Assembly: GCA_903929765.1 (NCBI GenBank) | Contig: CAIYVX010000013.1 | Coordinates: forward strand, 88,391 to 152,390 | Direction of reading: 5' to 3' | From: an uncultured Planctomycetia bacterium | GTDB lineage: Bacteria > Planctomycetota > Phycisphaerae > FEN-1346 > JAACEH01 | Length of the DNA: 64,000 nt | Shown here: positions 31,433-40,207 of the stretch, piece by piece | Numbering within the stretch: the first letter of the stretch is position 1 | Layout of the letters: each line of letters starts with the position of its first letter | Program-made: the position numbers and the translations under genes | Notes under the pieces: model-generated | The model's database searches: none | The model's input: only the letters and a program-made list of their open reading frames with translations | Told to the model about the DNA's origin: nothing

Positions 31433-32953
31433 GTGGCGGTGAATAGAATAATAGGGCCAACCTGTTGGCTGGCGGGCCTGTTGGCGGTGGCTGTGGTGGC
31501 GGCGGAGAGCCGGGCACAGCCACCGCCGCGTCCTGGCCACTTTGTGCCGCGCTGGTCGACGTTGAACCGTGCGCCGGACGGTCCGCTGCCGGCGCCCAGT
31601 TTGGAGCCGGCGGGGGGAGCCTATTCGGCGACGTGCAGTGGGGTGGTGACGCTCCAGTTTACGTCTTCCGGTGGCGGCGCGTGGCAAGGCACGGGGTTCC
31701 TGATCGGGTCGAAGGGCGTGGTGGTGACGAACTATCACCTGATCGAGGGGGCGACGGAAGGGGAGGCGTCGCTGGGCGCGGCGAAACGGAAAATTGAGGG
31801 CGTGCTGGGCTACGACAAGGGGCAGGATCTGGCCCTGCTGAAGACCAACGTGGAAGGCCTGGAGTTTGGGGCGCTGAATCTTGCGGCGGCGGTTCCGGCG
31901 GCCAAGACGGTGGTGACGGCGGTGGGCGGACCGCAGCGGTTCGCCGATGCGATCAACGAGGGGGAAATCGCGGCGGCGGAGTCCGGGGAAGAGGTTAAGA
32001 AACGTTCGCCGGAACTTTCGGGGGCGGCGTTGAGTTCGTCGAGCGAGTGGCTGGTGATTACGGCGGCGGTGACACCGGGCAACAGCGGAGGTCCGCTGGT
32101 GACGGCCGAGGGGGCGGTGGCGGGCGTGCTGACCTGGTCGCGGGCGACGGCGGGGCGGTTGAACCGGGCGGCGCCGGTGTCGGCCCTGCGGCGGTTGATG
32201 GCGGCGGCGGAGATCGAGGCGGCGCCGCTCAAGACCGTAGCGGCGCGCGAGTCGGCGGGCAAATCTTCGGTCGATGCTCCGGCGGCGGGCGAGTTTGAGA
32301 CGGGCTGGATCGGCCTTCATCACTACAGCCGGACCGAGGTGTCCGAGGAGATCAACCGGGCCGGCAAGGCGGCGCAGTGTCAGAAGTGCCTCGGCAAGGG
32401 GACGATAACGGGGACGCGTCTGGTGCCGCACAGGCACGGGCCGGCGGACGAAATTCCTGAGACGCAGACTTGTCCGGACTGCCGAGGCACGGGTCTCCGG
32501 TGGGGCGACACGACGGAAGGCCTCCTGGCGGGGATGGTTCAGCGGGTCATGCTGGCGGAGCGCAAGGGTCTGGCGGCGGGGGACTATACGCGAATGATCA
32601 GCGCGGGGTCGGACGTGTTCCGGCCGGCGGCGCTGGATACCCGGCCGGACGGCCAAAAGGCCAACGAGTCGCTGGAGCGGGCGTTGGCGAATCTGCGGGT
32701 GGTGCGCGGGACGCCGGTGGTGTTCTATGCGGCGGTCGGGTCGGTCGTGTCCGGCAGTTCCGGGGGACTGTACACGGTCCGGACCTTCGCGGTGGATCAG
32801 GGGATAATTGTTCATACGGAAGGTCAGGCACTGGCCAATGGCCGGTCGTACCTGGTGGGGGGAATCTGGGCCGGGAAAGTGACGATTCCGATATCGGGCG
32901 GTGGGGCCTGCGGGCCGGGGGTGGAGGCGCTGTGGGTGGAGCAGTTGCACTAA
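31433..32953 (+). CDS. Exported trypsin-like serine protease with DnaJ-type CXXCXGXG motifs
   Basis: A 506-residue protein. A signal peptide (CWLAGLLAVAVVAAESRA) is followed by a DegP/HtrA-like chymotrypsin fold. The triad is His in VVVTNYHLIEG, Asp in GYDKGQDLALLK and Ser in TPGNSGGPLV. No PDZ domain follows. Instead, residues about 310-365 carry two DnaJ-like zinc motifs, QCQKCLGKGTI and TCPDCRGTGL, separated by a loop containing HRHG. A further 140-residue C-terminal domain is unrecognised. This combination suggests a periplasmic protease with a metal-stabilised client-binding module. Start GTG 31433. Repeat A copy 4 lies just upstream. It is followed at 9 bp by the PfkB gene. Confidence 0.75.
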   Translation: MAVNRIIGPTCWLAGLLAVAVVAAESRAQPPPRPGHFVPRWSTLNRAPDGPLPAPSLEPAGGAYSATCSGVVTLQFTSSGGGAWQGTGFLIGSKGVVVTNYHLIEGATEGEASLGAAKRKIEGVLGYDKGQDLALLKTNVEGLEFGALNLAAAVPAAKTVVTAVGGPQRFADAINEGEIAAAESGEEVKKRSPELSGAALSSSSEWLVITAAVTPGNSGGPLVTAEGAVAGVLTWSRATAGRLNRAAPVSALRRLMAAAEIEAAPLKTVAARESAGKSSVDAPAAGEFETGWIGLHHYSRTEVSEEINRAGKAAQCQKCLGKGTITGTRLVPHRHGPADEIPETQTCPDCRGTGLRWGDTTEGLLAGMVQRVMLAERKGLAAGDYTRMISAGSDVFRPAALDTRPDGQKANESLERALANLRVVRGTPVVFYAAVGSVVSGSSGGLYTVRTFAVDQGIIVHTEGQALANGRSYLVGGIWAGKVTIPISGGGACGPGVEALWVEQLH

Positions 32954-32962
32954 AGAGGGGGC

Positions 32963-33844
32963 ATGGCCTTGAAGATGGTGGGCATCGGGGAGTTGCTGTG
33001 GGACATTTTTGCGGACGCGAAACACTTGGGCGGCGCGCCGTGTAATTTTGCCTGGCACGCGCGGCAGCTTGGTGCGGAGGCGTTGATCATCAGCCGAGTC
33101 GGACGCGATGTGCTCGGAGACGAGTTGCTGGAGGTGCTCCGGGGGGCGGGGGTCGAGGAGCGTCTGGTTCAACAGGACGAGATTCATCCGACGGGGACGG
33201 TTCAGGTGGCCCTGAAAGACGGCCAGCCTTCCTATACGATTACCGAAAATGTGGCGTGGGACTTCATCGAGGCGACAGCGGCGGCGCGGGCGGCGGTAGT
33301 GGCGGCGGACGTGGTCTGCTTCGATTCGCTGTCACGGCGGGGCGCGCGTTCTTCGGCCACGACGGCGGCGCTTGTTTCTGCGGCGGGTCGGGCGAAAATT
33401 ATTTTCGACGCGAATTTGCGGCAGAATTTTTACACGAAAGAGATGCTCGACGAGTCGCTACGGTTGGCGGACGTGGCGAAGTTGAACGGGGAGGAATTGC
33501 AGACGATCGGTCGGGTGCTGGCGCCCGGGGAAGCGCCGGCGGCGGGATTGCTGCGGCGGTACGGCCTGGAACTGGTGGTGGAAACGCGAGGGGCGGAGGG
33601 TTGCGTGCTGCACTCGGCTTCGGGGGTAATTCGCAGCCCGGGTTTCAAGGTCGAGGTGGCGGACGCGGTGGGAGCAGGCGATGCGTTCACGGCGGCGCTG
33701 GCCATCGGGCTGTGCCGTGGCGACGCGCTGGAGAAAATCGCGCGGGAGGCCAATGCGGTGGGGGCGTTGGTGGCTTCGCGGCGCGGGGCGGCGCCGAAAT
33801 ATACGCGGGAGGAACTGGCGGAATTTTCCAGGACGACCGGATAA
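32963..33844 (+). CDS. PfkB-family carbohydrate kinase (fructokinase-like)
   Basis: A 293-residue ribokinase-family kinase. It starts VGIGELLWDIF, has the sugar-binding LGGAPCNFAWHARQLGA and FDANLRQNFYT, and the catalytic signature VEVADAVGAGDAFTAAL with the base Asp. It phosphorylates a sugar with ATP; the pattern resembles fructokinases, but specificity is not provable by eye. It is probably co-transcribed with the protease gene 9 bp upstream, although no functional link is apparent. Confidence 0.88.
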   Translation: MALKMVGIGELLWDIFADAKHLGGAPCNFAWHARQLGAEALIISRVGRDVLGDELLEVLRGAGVEERLVQQDEIHPTGTVQVALKDGQPSYTITENVAWDFIEATAAARAAVVAADVVCFDSLSRRGARSSATTAALVSAAGRAKIIFDANLRQNFYTKEMLDESLRLADVAKLNGEELQTIGRVLAPGEAPAAGLLRRYGLELVVETRGAEGCVLHSASGVIRSPGFKVEVADAVGAGDAFTAALAIGLCRGDALEKIAREANAVGALVASRRGAAPKYTREELAEFSRTTG

Positions 33845-33870
33845 ATACGTTGTGGTCTGCGGCGAATTCG

Positions 33871-33897
33871 CACGGTGGGCAAGACCCGCCGTGGCAC
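33871..33897. repeat. Palindromic repeat B, copy 3
   Basis: CACGGTGGG-caag-ACCCGCCGTG then GCAC, one wobble change from copy 1. It lies between the convergent kinase and aminotransferase genes. Confidence 0.8.
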
Positions 33898-33924
33898 ATC
33901 CAGCACTGTTCATTCTGAGGCCAC

Positions 33925-35118
33925 TTAGCGGCTCAGGTATTCGCCCAGGCGGCCGAGGCCCTTTTCGATGTTGGCCATGCTGGTGGCGAAGCTGAGGCGG
34001 ACGCAATCGTCGTTGCCAAAGCCGCAGCCGGGGACCAGGGCGACGTGAATGTCTTCGAGGATCTTTTCGCAGAAGGCGGCGCTGGTGGTCGGGCCTTTGG
34101 CTTTGGGTAAAACTTTCGAGATAGCGCCGCGAACGTTGGGGAAACAATAGAAGGCGCCGTTGGGTTTCTGGCACTTGACGCCGGGCATGGCGTTGAGCAA
34201 TTCGACCATCCGCAGGCGGCGGCGATCAAATTCGAGGCGCATCTTTTCCACCGACGACTGGTCGCCGATCAAGGCTTCGAGGGCGGCCTTCTGGCACATG
34301 GTGGCGGGGTTGGAGGTCGAGTGGCTCTGGAGGTCGCCGACGGCCTTGATGATGTCGGCGGGGCCGGCCAGGTAGCCGATCCGCCAGCCGGTCATCGAAT
34401 AGGTTTTGCTCACGGCGTTGAAGGTGACGGTGCGGTCCATCAGGCCGGGGCGCAGGGCGGCGAAGCTCTTGAATTCGGCTTTGTCGTAGAGTAGATGCTC
34501 GTAGATTTCGTCGCTGAAGACGACGGCGGTGGGATGTTCGAGGACGACATCGGCCAGGGCTTCCAACTCCTTGACGGAGTAGCTCGCCCCGGTGGGATTC
34601 GACGGATAGTTAAGAATAATAACTTTCGTTTTTTTGGTCAGGGCCTGGCGGAGTTGGTCGGGAGTGATCTTAAAACCGTGGTCCTCGCGGCCATCGACGA
34701 AAACGCTCTTGCCGCCGCAAACGGCGACCATGTCGGGATAGCTGACCCAATAGGGGGCGGGGATGATGACCTCGTCACCGGGATCCACGAGGGCCATCAT
34801 CGCTCCGAAGAGGGCGTGCTTTCCGCCGCAGGCGATGATGACCTGGCTGGGATCATACTTTAGGCCGTTCTCGTTGAGGAACTTGGCGGCGACGGCTTTC
34901 TTCAATTCGGGCGAGCCGGTGGCGGGGGTGTACTTGGTGGCGCCGCTCTCGATGGCCTTGATGCCGGCGACCTTGATGTTCTCCGGCGTGTCGAAATCCG
35001 GTTCGCCGGCGCCGAAGCCGACGACATCGACGCCCTGGGCCTTCATCGCTTTGGCTTTGGCATCGACGGCCAGGGTGATGCTGGCCGTGAGACCGGCGGT
35101 GCGTTTACTGATGCGCAT
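33925..35118 (-). CDS. Aspartate aminotransferase, class I (type Ib-like)
   Basis: A 397-residue PLP enzyme of standard length that exchanges amino groups between aspartate and 2-oxoglutarate. The start RISKRTAGLTASITLAVDAKAKAMKAQG is typical of the Ib group. GAGEPDFDTPENI, NYPSNPTGASYS and the PLP lysine K238 in SKTYSMTGWRIGY are visible, and the C-terminal VRLSFATS carries the carboxylate-binding Arg. Its upstream gap (35119-35289) has a hairpin TCGTGC/GCACGA at about 35138-35155, and repeat A follows. Confidence 0.92.
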   Translation of the reverse strand: MRISKRTAGLTASITLAVDAKAKAMKAQGVDVVGFGAGEPDFDTPENIKVAGIKAIESGATKYTPATGSPELKKAVAAKFLNENGLKYDPSQVIIACGGKHALFGAMMALVDPGDEVIIPAPYWVSYPDMVAVCGGKSVFVDGREDHGFKITPDQLRQALTKKTKVIILNYPSNPTGASYSVKELEALADVVLEHPTAVVFSDEIYEHLLYDKAEFKSFAALRPGLMDRTVTFNAVSKTYSMTGWRIGYLAGPADIIKAVGDLQSHSTSNPATMCQKAALEALIGDQSSVEKMRLEFDRRRLRMVELLNAMPGVKCQKPNGAFYCFPNVRGAISKVLPKAKGPTTSAAFCEKILEDIHVALVPGCGFGNDDCVRLSFATSMANIEKGLGRLGEYLSR

Positions 35119-35289
35119 CTGACTGCTCCTTTATTTATCGTGCCTGCGGCACGAGCGGTCGGTATTCTAGCGAAAGGCGGCGAAATTGACTAGAGGGGAA
35201 CAAATTGGTGAATTATCGGACCTGGAATGGCCGATATTGACGCTGAAAGGCCCGGTGGGTGTGTAGAATCTGCTCAACGCGGGTACTTG

Positions 35290-35347
35290 GCCTCAACCCC
35301 TCACCCGGCCGCTTCGCGGCCACCCTCTCCCAAGGGAGAGGGGTGAA
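35290..35347 (+). repeat. Palindromic repeat A, copy 5
   Basis: GCCTCAACCCCTCACCC, then GGCCGCttcGCGGCC, then ACCCTCTCCCaaGGGAGAGGGGTGAAAG; the most regular copy. It ends 11 bp before the HEAT gene start, so its GGGAGAGGGGTG may act as the Shine-Dalgarno region. Confidence 0.92.
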
Positions 35348-35357
35348 AGAGCGACTT

Positions 35358-37130
35358 ATGGCCGGATTCGATACGACGTTGGACGTGCTGATGGCTTCGA
35401 CCAATCGCGGCGCGGGGCGCGTGCTGGCGCATGTGCTGACGACGGGCGAGATGAGCTTGCGGCGGCGGACGGTGGAGCGGCTGGTGGGGAGCACCGACGA
35501 GCGGCGGCAGGCGCTGGTGGTCACGCACTTCAAGGATCTCGGCCACGAACTGGAAACTTATGTGCTGGAAAATGTCGGGCGGCTGGGGCCGGGACTGCGC
35601 GCGGCCATGGCGACGCGGCGACCGCTGGCGCAGGGGGCGGCGCTGGATATTATTGATCAGACACAGGACGTGAGCCTGGCGTACCTGGTGGGCGAAGCGG
35701 TGAACTCCTCCGACGAAGCGGTGCGCGGCCGGGCGGTGGAGTTGCTCTATCGCTGGGCGGTGGATGTGCGGCGCGCGGAGCGGGAGCAGCCGGCGGTGGC
35801 GCTGGTGGGGACGGGGATGGCGCTGGTGCGGCGGCGGCAATTTGTGCTGGAAGGATTGCAAAAGGCGTTTGGGCTTCGGCTGGCGGTGGAGTCGCCGCGA
35901 ATTTTGCGGGCGGCGGCGATGCTGGCGGACGAGTCGGCGGGTTGGTTCTGGGGGGCGCTGGACATCCGGCGCGACGCGCGGCGGCAGGCGCTGGTGAGTT
36001 CGCTGGCGGCGCGGCTGGAGCCGGAGATGTTCGCGTTCGTCGTGCAGGCTTTGGAGCGGCCGAGCACGGCGGCGGACGCGGCGGAGTTGGTGGACCGGGA
36101 ATTCCCGCGGCGCGATTTGGAATTGCTGCTGGCGGAGTTCGGTCGTCGGGCGATGCCGGGGCCGGAGGCGGCGCGGCGGTTGCGGAGCGTGCGGTGGCTG
36201 AGCGCGGGTTCGACGGTATTGACGACGCTGTCCACTGCGGCGGTGTCGCAGGCCCTGGCGCTGGCGGTGCAGAGCGGGATGCCGGCGGGGCAGGTGGCGG
36301 TACTTTGCCGCACGGTGGCGACGGGGCATCCCGAGGCGGAGGCGCGGCGCGTGGCGGTGGAGGCGTTGGCCCACGCGGGCGAGTCGGCGGTGGCGGACTT
36401 GCGGCACGTGGCGAGCGGGGCGTCGGAGCAGACGGCGGCGCTGGCGGTGCTCTACCTGGCCAGGCGCGGGAAACTGTCTGCGCCAACAGATATAGAAATT
36501 TCCAATTTGCTGCGCGATTGGCACGCTCTCGACGAGACGGAGCGGCGCGAGATCGGTCGGTCGCTGACGCTGGCCTTGCGGAGCCAGCCGGAACCGTTGC
36601 GGCCGCATTTGCGGCGCGACGCGCCGGGGCGCAGCGCTGCGGTGAATTTGCTGCGCCTGGCCGAAGCGCCGGAGGCATTCACGGCGGAGCTGGCGGACCT
36701 GGCCGCGGACGAGAGCGACCATCGGTTGCAGAGCGCGGCGGTGGCGGCGGTGGCCGAAAGCCGGGCGGCGGGGGTGGCGGAGATTTTGCGGCAGAGCCTG
36801 CGGTCGGCGGACGGGCGGGTGCGGGCGAACGCGGTCGAGGCGTTCGACCGTCGTCACGCGGAGCCGGAGGTTTTTTTGCCCTTTGTGAACGATGCGAACA
36901 ATCGGGTGCGGGCCAATGCGGCGCTGGCCCTGATCGAGCGGAATATTCCCGAGGGCCGCGAGACGCTGCGTTCGATGTTGAAGTCGGGCGAGGCGGAACG
37001 GCTGAGCGCGTTGTGGGTGTTTTCGCGGTCGCGGCCGAAGGGCTTTGCGGCGACGGCGGAATTGTTGTCGCGGCAGGATCCGAGCGGACTGGTGCGGCAG
37101 AAGGCGGCGGCGCTACTGGCGTCGGCGTAG
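35358..37130 (+). CDS. HEAT-like repeat protein, cytoplasmic
   Basis: A 590-residue alpha-solenoid with no signal peptide. Repeated helical pairs are visible throughout, clearest near the end (LQSAAVAAVAESRAAGVAEILRQ, RVRANAVEAFDRRHAEPEVFLPF, RVRANAALALIERNIPEG). Unlike the lipoprotein at 14668, it is predicted cytoplasmic. No enzyme motif is visible; a scaffold or regulator role is likely but unproven. The start ATG 35358 follows repeat A. The frame is open upstream to 35259, but those codons encode the repeat. A small membrane gene follows at 9 bp. Confidence 0.75.
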   Translation: MAGFDTTLDVLMASTNRGAGRVLAHVLTTGEMSLRRRTVERLVGSTDERRQALVVTHFKDLGHELETYVLENVGRLGPGLRAAMATRRPLAQGAALDIIDQTQDVSLAYLVGEAVNSSDEAVRGRAVELLYRWAVDVRRAEREQPAVALVGTGMALVRRRQFVLEGLQKAFGLRLAVESPRILRAAAMLADESAGWFWGALDIRRDARRQALVSSLAARLEPEMFAFVVQALERPSTAADAAELVDREFPRRDLELLLAEFGRRAMPGPEAARRLRSVRWLSAGSTVLTTLSTAAVSQALALAVQSGMPAGQVAVLCRTVATGHPEAEARRVAVEALAHAGESAVADLRHVASGASEQTAALAVLYLARRGKLSAPTDIEISNLLRDWHALDETERREIGRSLTLALRSQPEPLRPHLRRDAPGRSAAVNLLRLAEAPEAFTAELADLAADESDHRLQSAAVAAVAESRAAGVAEILRQSLRSADGRVRANAVEAFDRRHAEPEVFLPFVNDANNRVRANAALALIERNIPEGRETLRSMLKSGEAERLSALWVFSRSRPKGFAATAELLSRQDPSGLVRQKAAALLASA

Positions 37131-37139
37131 GAGAATTCT

Positions 37140-37463
37140 GTGGGTCAGGGATACGACATCTGGATGCTCTGCGGGCTGGCGGCAGTGGTGGTGCTGGCGG
37201 TCACGGCGATATCGGCCAACCGCCGCCACGAGGGCCAGCGCGACGCCGACGAGGACGCGCTGTGGGACGAATTGCGGCAGGCCCACGATTTGTCGCGGAG
37301 CCAGGCGCGGGCCTTGCGGGATGCGGCGACGCGGGCGGGGCTGGAGCCGAAGAGCCTGATCTTCGTCGAACCGCACCTGGTGCAGCGTCTGGCGGAGTCG
37401 CCGGGCGAGGACGGGCGGCCCAGAGCGGCGAAGTTGGAGTTGCGGCAGCGGCTGTTTTCGTAA
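37140..37463 (+). CDS. Small single-pass membrane protein of unknown function
   Basis: A 107-residue protein I do not recognise. It has an N-terminal hydrophobic helix (about residues 7-25, IWMLCGLAAVVVLAVTAIS). A charged helix follows (RRHEGQRDADEDALWDELRQAHDLSRSQARALRDAATRAGL), then a short domain ending LVQRL...LRQRLFS. The arrangement looks like a PilZ-linked or RNA-binding accessory protein, but no family is claimed. Start GTG 37140 has TAGGAGA upstream; it is 9 bp after the HEAT gene, suggesting co-translation. Confidence 0.55.
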   Translation: MGQGYDIWMLCGLAAVVVLAVTAISANRRHEGQRDADEDALWDELRQAHDLSRSQARALRDAATRAGLEPKSLIFVEPHLVQRLAESPGEDGRPRAAKLELRQRLFS

Positions 37464-37493
37464 GAAAAAGTAACGGCAAAAGAAGAAGAAACA

Positions 37494-37523
37494 ACAGCGT
37501 CCCCCAGCAGTGCTGGGGGCTTC
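37494..37523. repeat. Palindromic repeat F, copy 2
   Basis: CCCCCAGCA/TGCTGGGGG hairpin preceded by acagcgt and followed by gctt, nearly identical to 491-520. It is flanked by A/G-rich linkers. Confidence 0.8.
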
Positions 37524-37544
37524 AAAAGAAAAAGCAACGGCAAG

Positions 37545-37579
37545 AAAAAGGGCGGCTCCGAGTGGAGCCGCCCTTTTGA
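37545..37579. terminator. Bidirectional terminator between convergent genes
   Basis: Perfect stem GGGCGGCTCC-gagt-GGAGCCGCCC with AAAAA before and TTTT after. It lies between the 37140 gene and the minus-strand membrane protein gene. Confidence 0.85.
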
Positions 37580-37602
37580 TTAGGCTATTGTTTTTGAGCG
37601 GC

Positions 37603-39072
37603 TCAGTTCATGTCGGCCGGACGAATCCCGATCAGCGAGAGGAAGCGATTCTGGTTGAGGACGGGAATCCAGTAGCGGCGGGCGAATTCGGTGGCGTCGC
37701 CCATTTCGACCTGGGCCTGCTGCAACTGCTTGGACCGGACGTCCGTCTGGGGGGAGGCGATTACGCTCGGGGCGGCGGAGAGCGGGTCGGCGCCGACGAC
37801 GAGGTAATCGGTATGGACGGTGATCTTGTCATCGAGCCTTCCGCCGTAGCGCTGGATCATCTGCTTGACGGCTTCGGTGTCGTCGTGGCCGGTGTTGGCC
37901 AGGTCGAAGCGACCGACGACGGCGAAGTGGAAGCGGCGGTTGCGGTCGTAGACGACGTTGGTGAGGACATCGCCCTCGATGATCGGGTCGTTCTTGCGGA
38001 ACGAGGTGATGGTGACCTCGCTGGCATCTTCCATGACGTTGGTGATTTTGATGAAGCCCTTGGGCTGGGCGTTGTCCTTGGAGATTTCGAGCGGGTCAAA
38101 GACGGAGAAGGTCAGGTTGTTGAAGACGCCGTCGTTGCGGTTGAGGTTGATGTAGCCGATGCGTGACCCGGCGGCCAGGCGGACGATCTTGCCGTCGGCC
38201 TCGAAGACGCGGGCGGTGGCCCGCTGCATCCGCTGGGCAATTTCGGCCATCTGGGCTTCGAGTTCATTGATCTTGTTGGTCAGTTTCTGGGCGGCCAGCT
38301 TGTCAGCGGCCTGTGTTTTGATCAGGGTGTCGCGGACGGCTTCTTTTTCCTTGGCCAGTTGGTCGGACTGTTCCTGGACGCGGCGCTGGGTGGCCTGGAG
38401 GTCGGCGACGGCCTTCTGCCTTTCCTCGAACATGGCGTTGTACTTATCCTCGTCGGCTTTCTTGTTGGTGTCGATGGTCTTGGTCAGGGTGTCGGCGTTG
38501 GTCTTGGAACCCTGGAGGTCGGCGATTTTCTGATCGTAGGCGGTGGCCAGGGCGGCGAGGTGGAACTTTTCCATGGTCAGAGCGGAAACGAGATTGCCCG
38601 GCTTCTCGACTTTGACGTCTTTGACGTCGGGTTCCTTGGGGACGATCTTGAGGGCTTCGACGGAATCGGCCAGGGCCAGATCGGCCTTGTTGCGCTGATC
38701 CTTGACCCAGGTCAGCAGCGCTTCGCCGTGGAGGTCGCCGGGCGGCGCCGTCTGCTCGTTAATAATATAGCCGAGATCCTTGATGGCCGTCTCATAGTGC
38801 TTGCTTTGATTCCACATTTCTTCGATGGTTTCGGTCAGGGGCCGCTTGCCGACGGTAATGCCGACTTCGGCGAGATGACCGGCGGCTTTGTTGAGGGCGT
38901 TCTTGACCACCAGCGGATCGTCCTGGGCCTTGGGATCGACAATCATCAGGGTGTTCTTCAACTCGTTGACGTAATAAAACGTCGTCCCGGCGAAGATCAC
39001 CGCGACGAAGACTGCGATGATCAGCCCGTACAGCAACCCGCGCCGTTGTGCGGCGACCGCTCGCTTAGCCAT
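37603..39072 (-). CDS. Membrane-anchored coiled-coil protein with BRCT-like C-terminus
   Basis: A 489-residue protein. A short cytoplasmic basic start (AKRAVAAQRRG) precedes one transmembrane helix (about 17-40, LLYGLIIAVFVAVIFAGTTFYYV). Helical segments and a long coiled coil (about 175-305, QKAVADLQATQRRVQEQSDQLAKEKEAV...) follow. A beta-rich region around AAGSRIGYINLNRNDGVFNNLTFSVFDP may be a small barrel. The last 130 residues include FHFAVVGRFDLAN..., MIQRYGGRLDD and TDYLVVGADP, which follow the BRCT pattern (F-x-x-x-G, GG, TDYLVVG). BRCT domains normally act inside cells on phosphoproteins or DNA, so this location is odd. Start ATG 39072 has AGGAGG 7 nt upstream. Confidence 0.65.
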   Translation of the reverse strand: MAKRAVAAQRRGLLYGLIIAVFVAVIFAGTTFYYVNELKNTLMIVDPKAQDDPLVVKNALNKAAGHLAEVGITVGKRPLTETIEEMWNQSKHYETAIKDLGYIINEQTAPPGDLHGEALLTWVKDQRNKADLALADSVEALKIVPKEPDVKDVKVEKPGNLVSALTMEKFHLAALATAYDQKIADLQGSKTNADTLTKTIDTNKKADEDKYNAMFEERQKAVADLQATQRRVQEQSDQLAKEKEAVRDTLIKTQAADKLAAQKLTNKINELEAQMAEIAQRMQRATARVFEADGKIVRLAAGSRIGYINLNRNDGVFNNLTFSVFDPLEISKDNAQPKGFIKITNVMEDASEVTITSFRKNDPIIEGDVLTNVVYDRNRRFHFAVVGRFDLANTGHDDTEAVKQMIQRYGGRLDDKITVHTDYLVVGADPLSAAPSVIASPQTDVRSKQLQQAQVEMGDATEFARRYWIPVLNQNRFLSLIGIRPADMN

Positions 39073-39361
39073 CAATGCGCCTCCTGAGAGAACCCCATAA
39101 TCCGATTTCCGCCGACTAAAGAAGCCTTCGCCACGGGTCGCACGGCATCCGGCCCGGCCGTCGCCGAAGGCGGCGTAAGTTCCGCTCCCGGCAAGCGTTA
39201 AATCGTAGAAACAGTGGCTTTTATTGTCAACGGAAAAATAACAGTTACCTGAAAAACATGCTTGCCTCGGACGGCCGGCCTCAGCATAATGAGCGACAGG
39301 GAAAAGCCCGGTTTTACTCGGGGACACGTCAGGTCAAACACTTAACGAGAGGAGACGGACC

Positions 39362-39778
39362 ATGGATCACGGATCAGCAGCAGGTGGGGCGGCCGCGGCG
39401 GGGATTATGGCGGGGATGTGTTTTGTCTGGATTATCGAGCTGGCTTTGATGGTTCTGCTCGTCGCCGGACTGTGGAAGACGTTCACGAAGGCTGGCAAAC
39501 CGGGCTGGGCGGCGATCATACCGATCTATAACTATATCGTCGCCCTGGAAATCGCCGGGAAGCCGCTATGGTGGGTCATTCTGCTCCTGATTCCTTTCGT
39601 CAACATCATAGTCGTGATAATAGCTTGCATCGCTTTGGCGGAGAAGTTCGGCAAGGGCGCCGGCTTCGGCGTCGGCCTGGCGTTGCTGGGCTTCATTTTC
39701 TTCCCGATTCTGGGCTTCGGTGAAGCGAAGTACCTGGGCGGCGCTGCTCCGGTTTATCCGGCGGGACCGACGGTGTAG
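39362..39778 (+). CDS. DUF5684-type membrane protein
   Basis: A 138-residue protein with three or four hydrophobic helices. The signature WKTFTKAGKPGWAAIIPIYNYIVALEIAGKPLWWVILLLIPFVNIIV is typical of DUF5684 proteins, sometimes fused to signal-peptidase-like domains. FGKGAGFGVGLALLGFIFFPILGFGEAKYLG follows. Function is unknown. The start ATG 39362 has GAGGAGA about 9 nt upstream. It stands alone, divergent from the coiled-coil gene (289-bp gap without a gene) and followed by a strong terminator. Confidence 0.85.
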   Translation: MDHGSAAGGAAAAGIMAGMCFVWIIELALMVLLVAGLWKTFTKAGKPGWAAIIPIYNYIVALEIAGKPLWWVILLLIPFVNIIVVIIACIALAEKFGKGAGFGVGLALLGFIFFPILGFGEAKYLGGAAPVYPAGPTV

Positions 39779-39808
39779 TTCTCAGTTGGACATGATGGTG
39801 TGGTAACG

Positions 39809-39845
39809 AAGGGGCGGATGCTTGGCATCCGCCCCTTGTCTTTTT
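39809..39845 (+). terminator. Rho-independent terminator after DUF5684 gene
   Basis: AAGGGGCGGATGC-ttg-GCATCCGCCCCTT followed by gtcTTTTT; a perfect 13-bp stem. Confidence 0.9.
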
Positions 39846-40053
39846 GGCTGGGAGCTACCTGGTGAAAAGAAAGAGAAACGGCGGCAGTTCGGAATGAAGC
39901 GGGTGAACAGGGTGTGTCACCGGTCTGGCCTGATTGCTCTGGCCTGCAATGGCCGTCTGGTGGCCCTGTGGGAGCGTATCTTATTGAATAACAACAGGTT
40001 GTGTCGGTACAAAATAGGGGAAAATGAGTGTTTGGGCTATTATTTTGGAAACT

Positions 40054-40081
40054 TGTTGCCCTAAAGTCTGTTTCGTAATAC
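40054..40081 (+). promoter_or_regulatory. Candidate promoter of the HD-GYP regulator gene
   Basis: TTGTTG at 40054-40059, 16 bp, TAATAC at 40076-40081, in an AT-rich pocket. The 39846-40207 gap has no other gene. Confidence 0.4.
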
Positions 40082-40207
40082 GGCGATGTTAATATGGATG
40101 TCGAAACAGTTTCGACGGGTTCTTTTGGTTCTCTGGCGGCGCGGGCAGGCGGGGGAGGGAAGTTCGGAATTCGCGTTGGGACGCGCGTTCCACGGAGGTG
40201 CGGAGCG

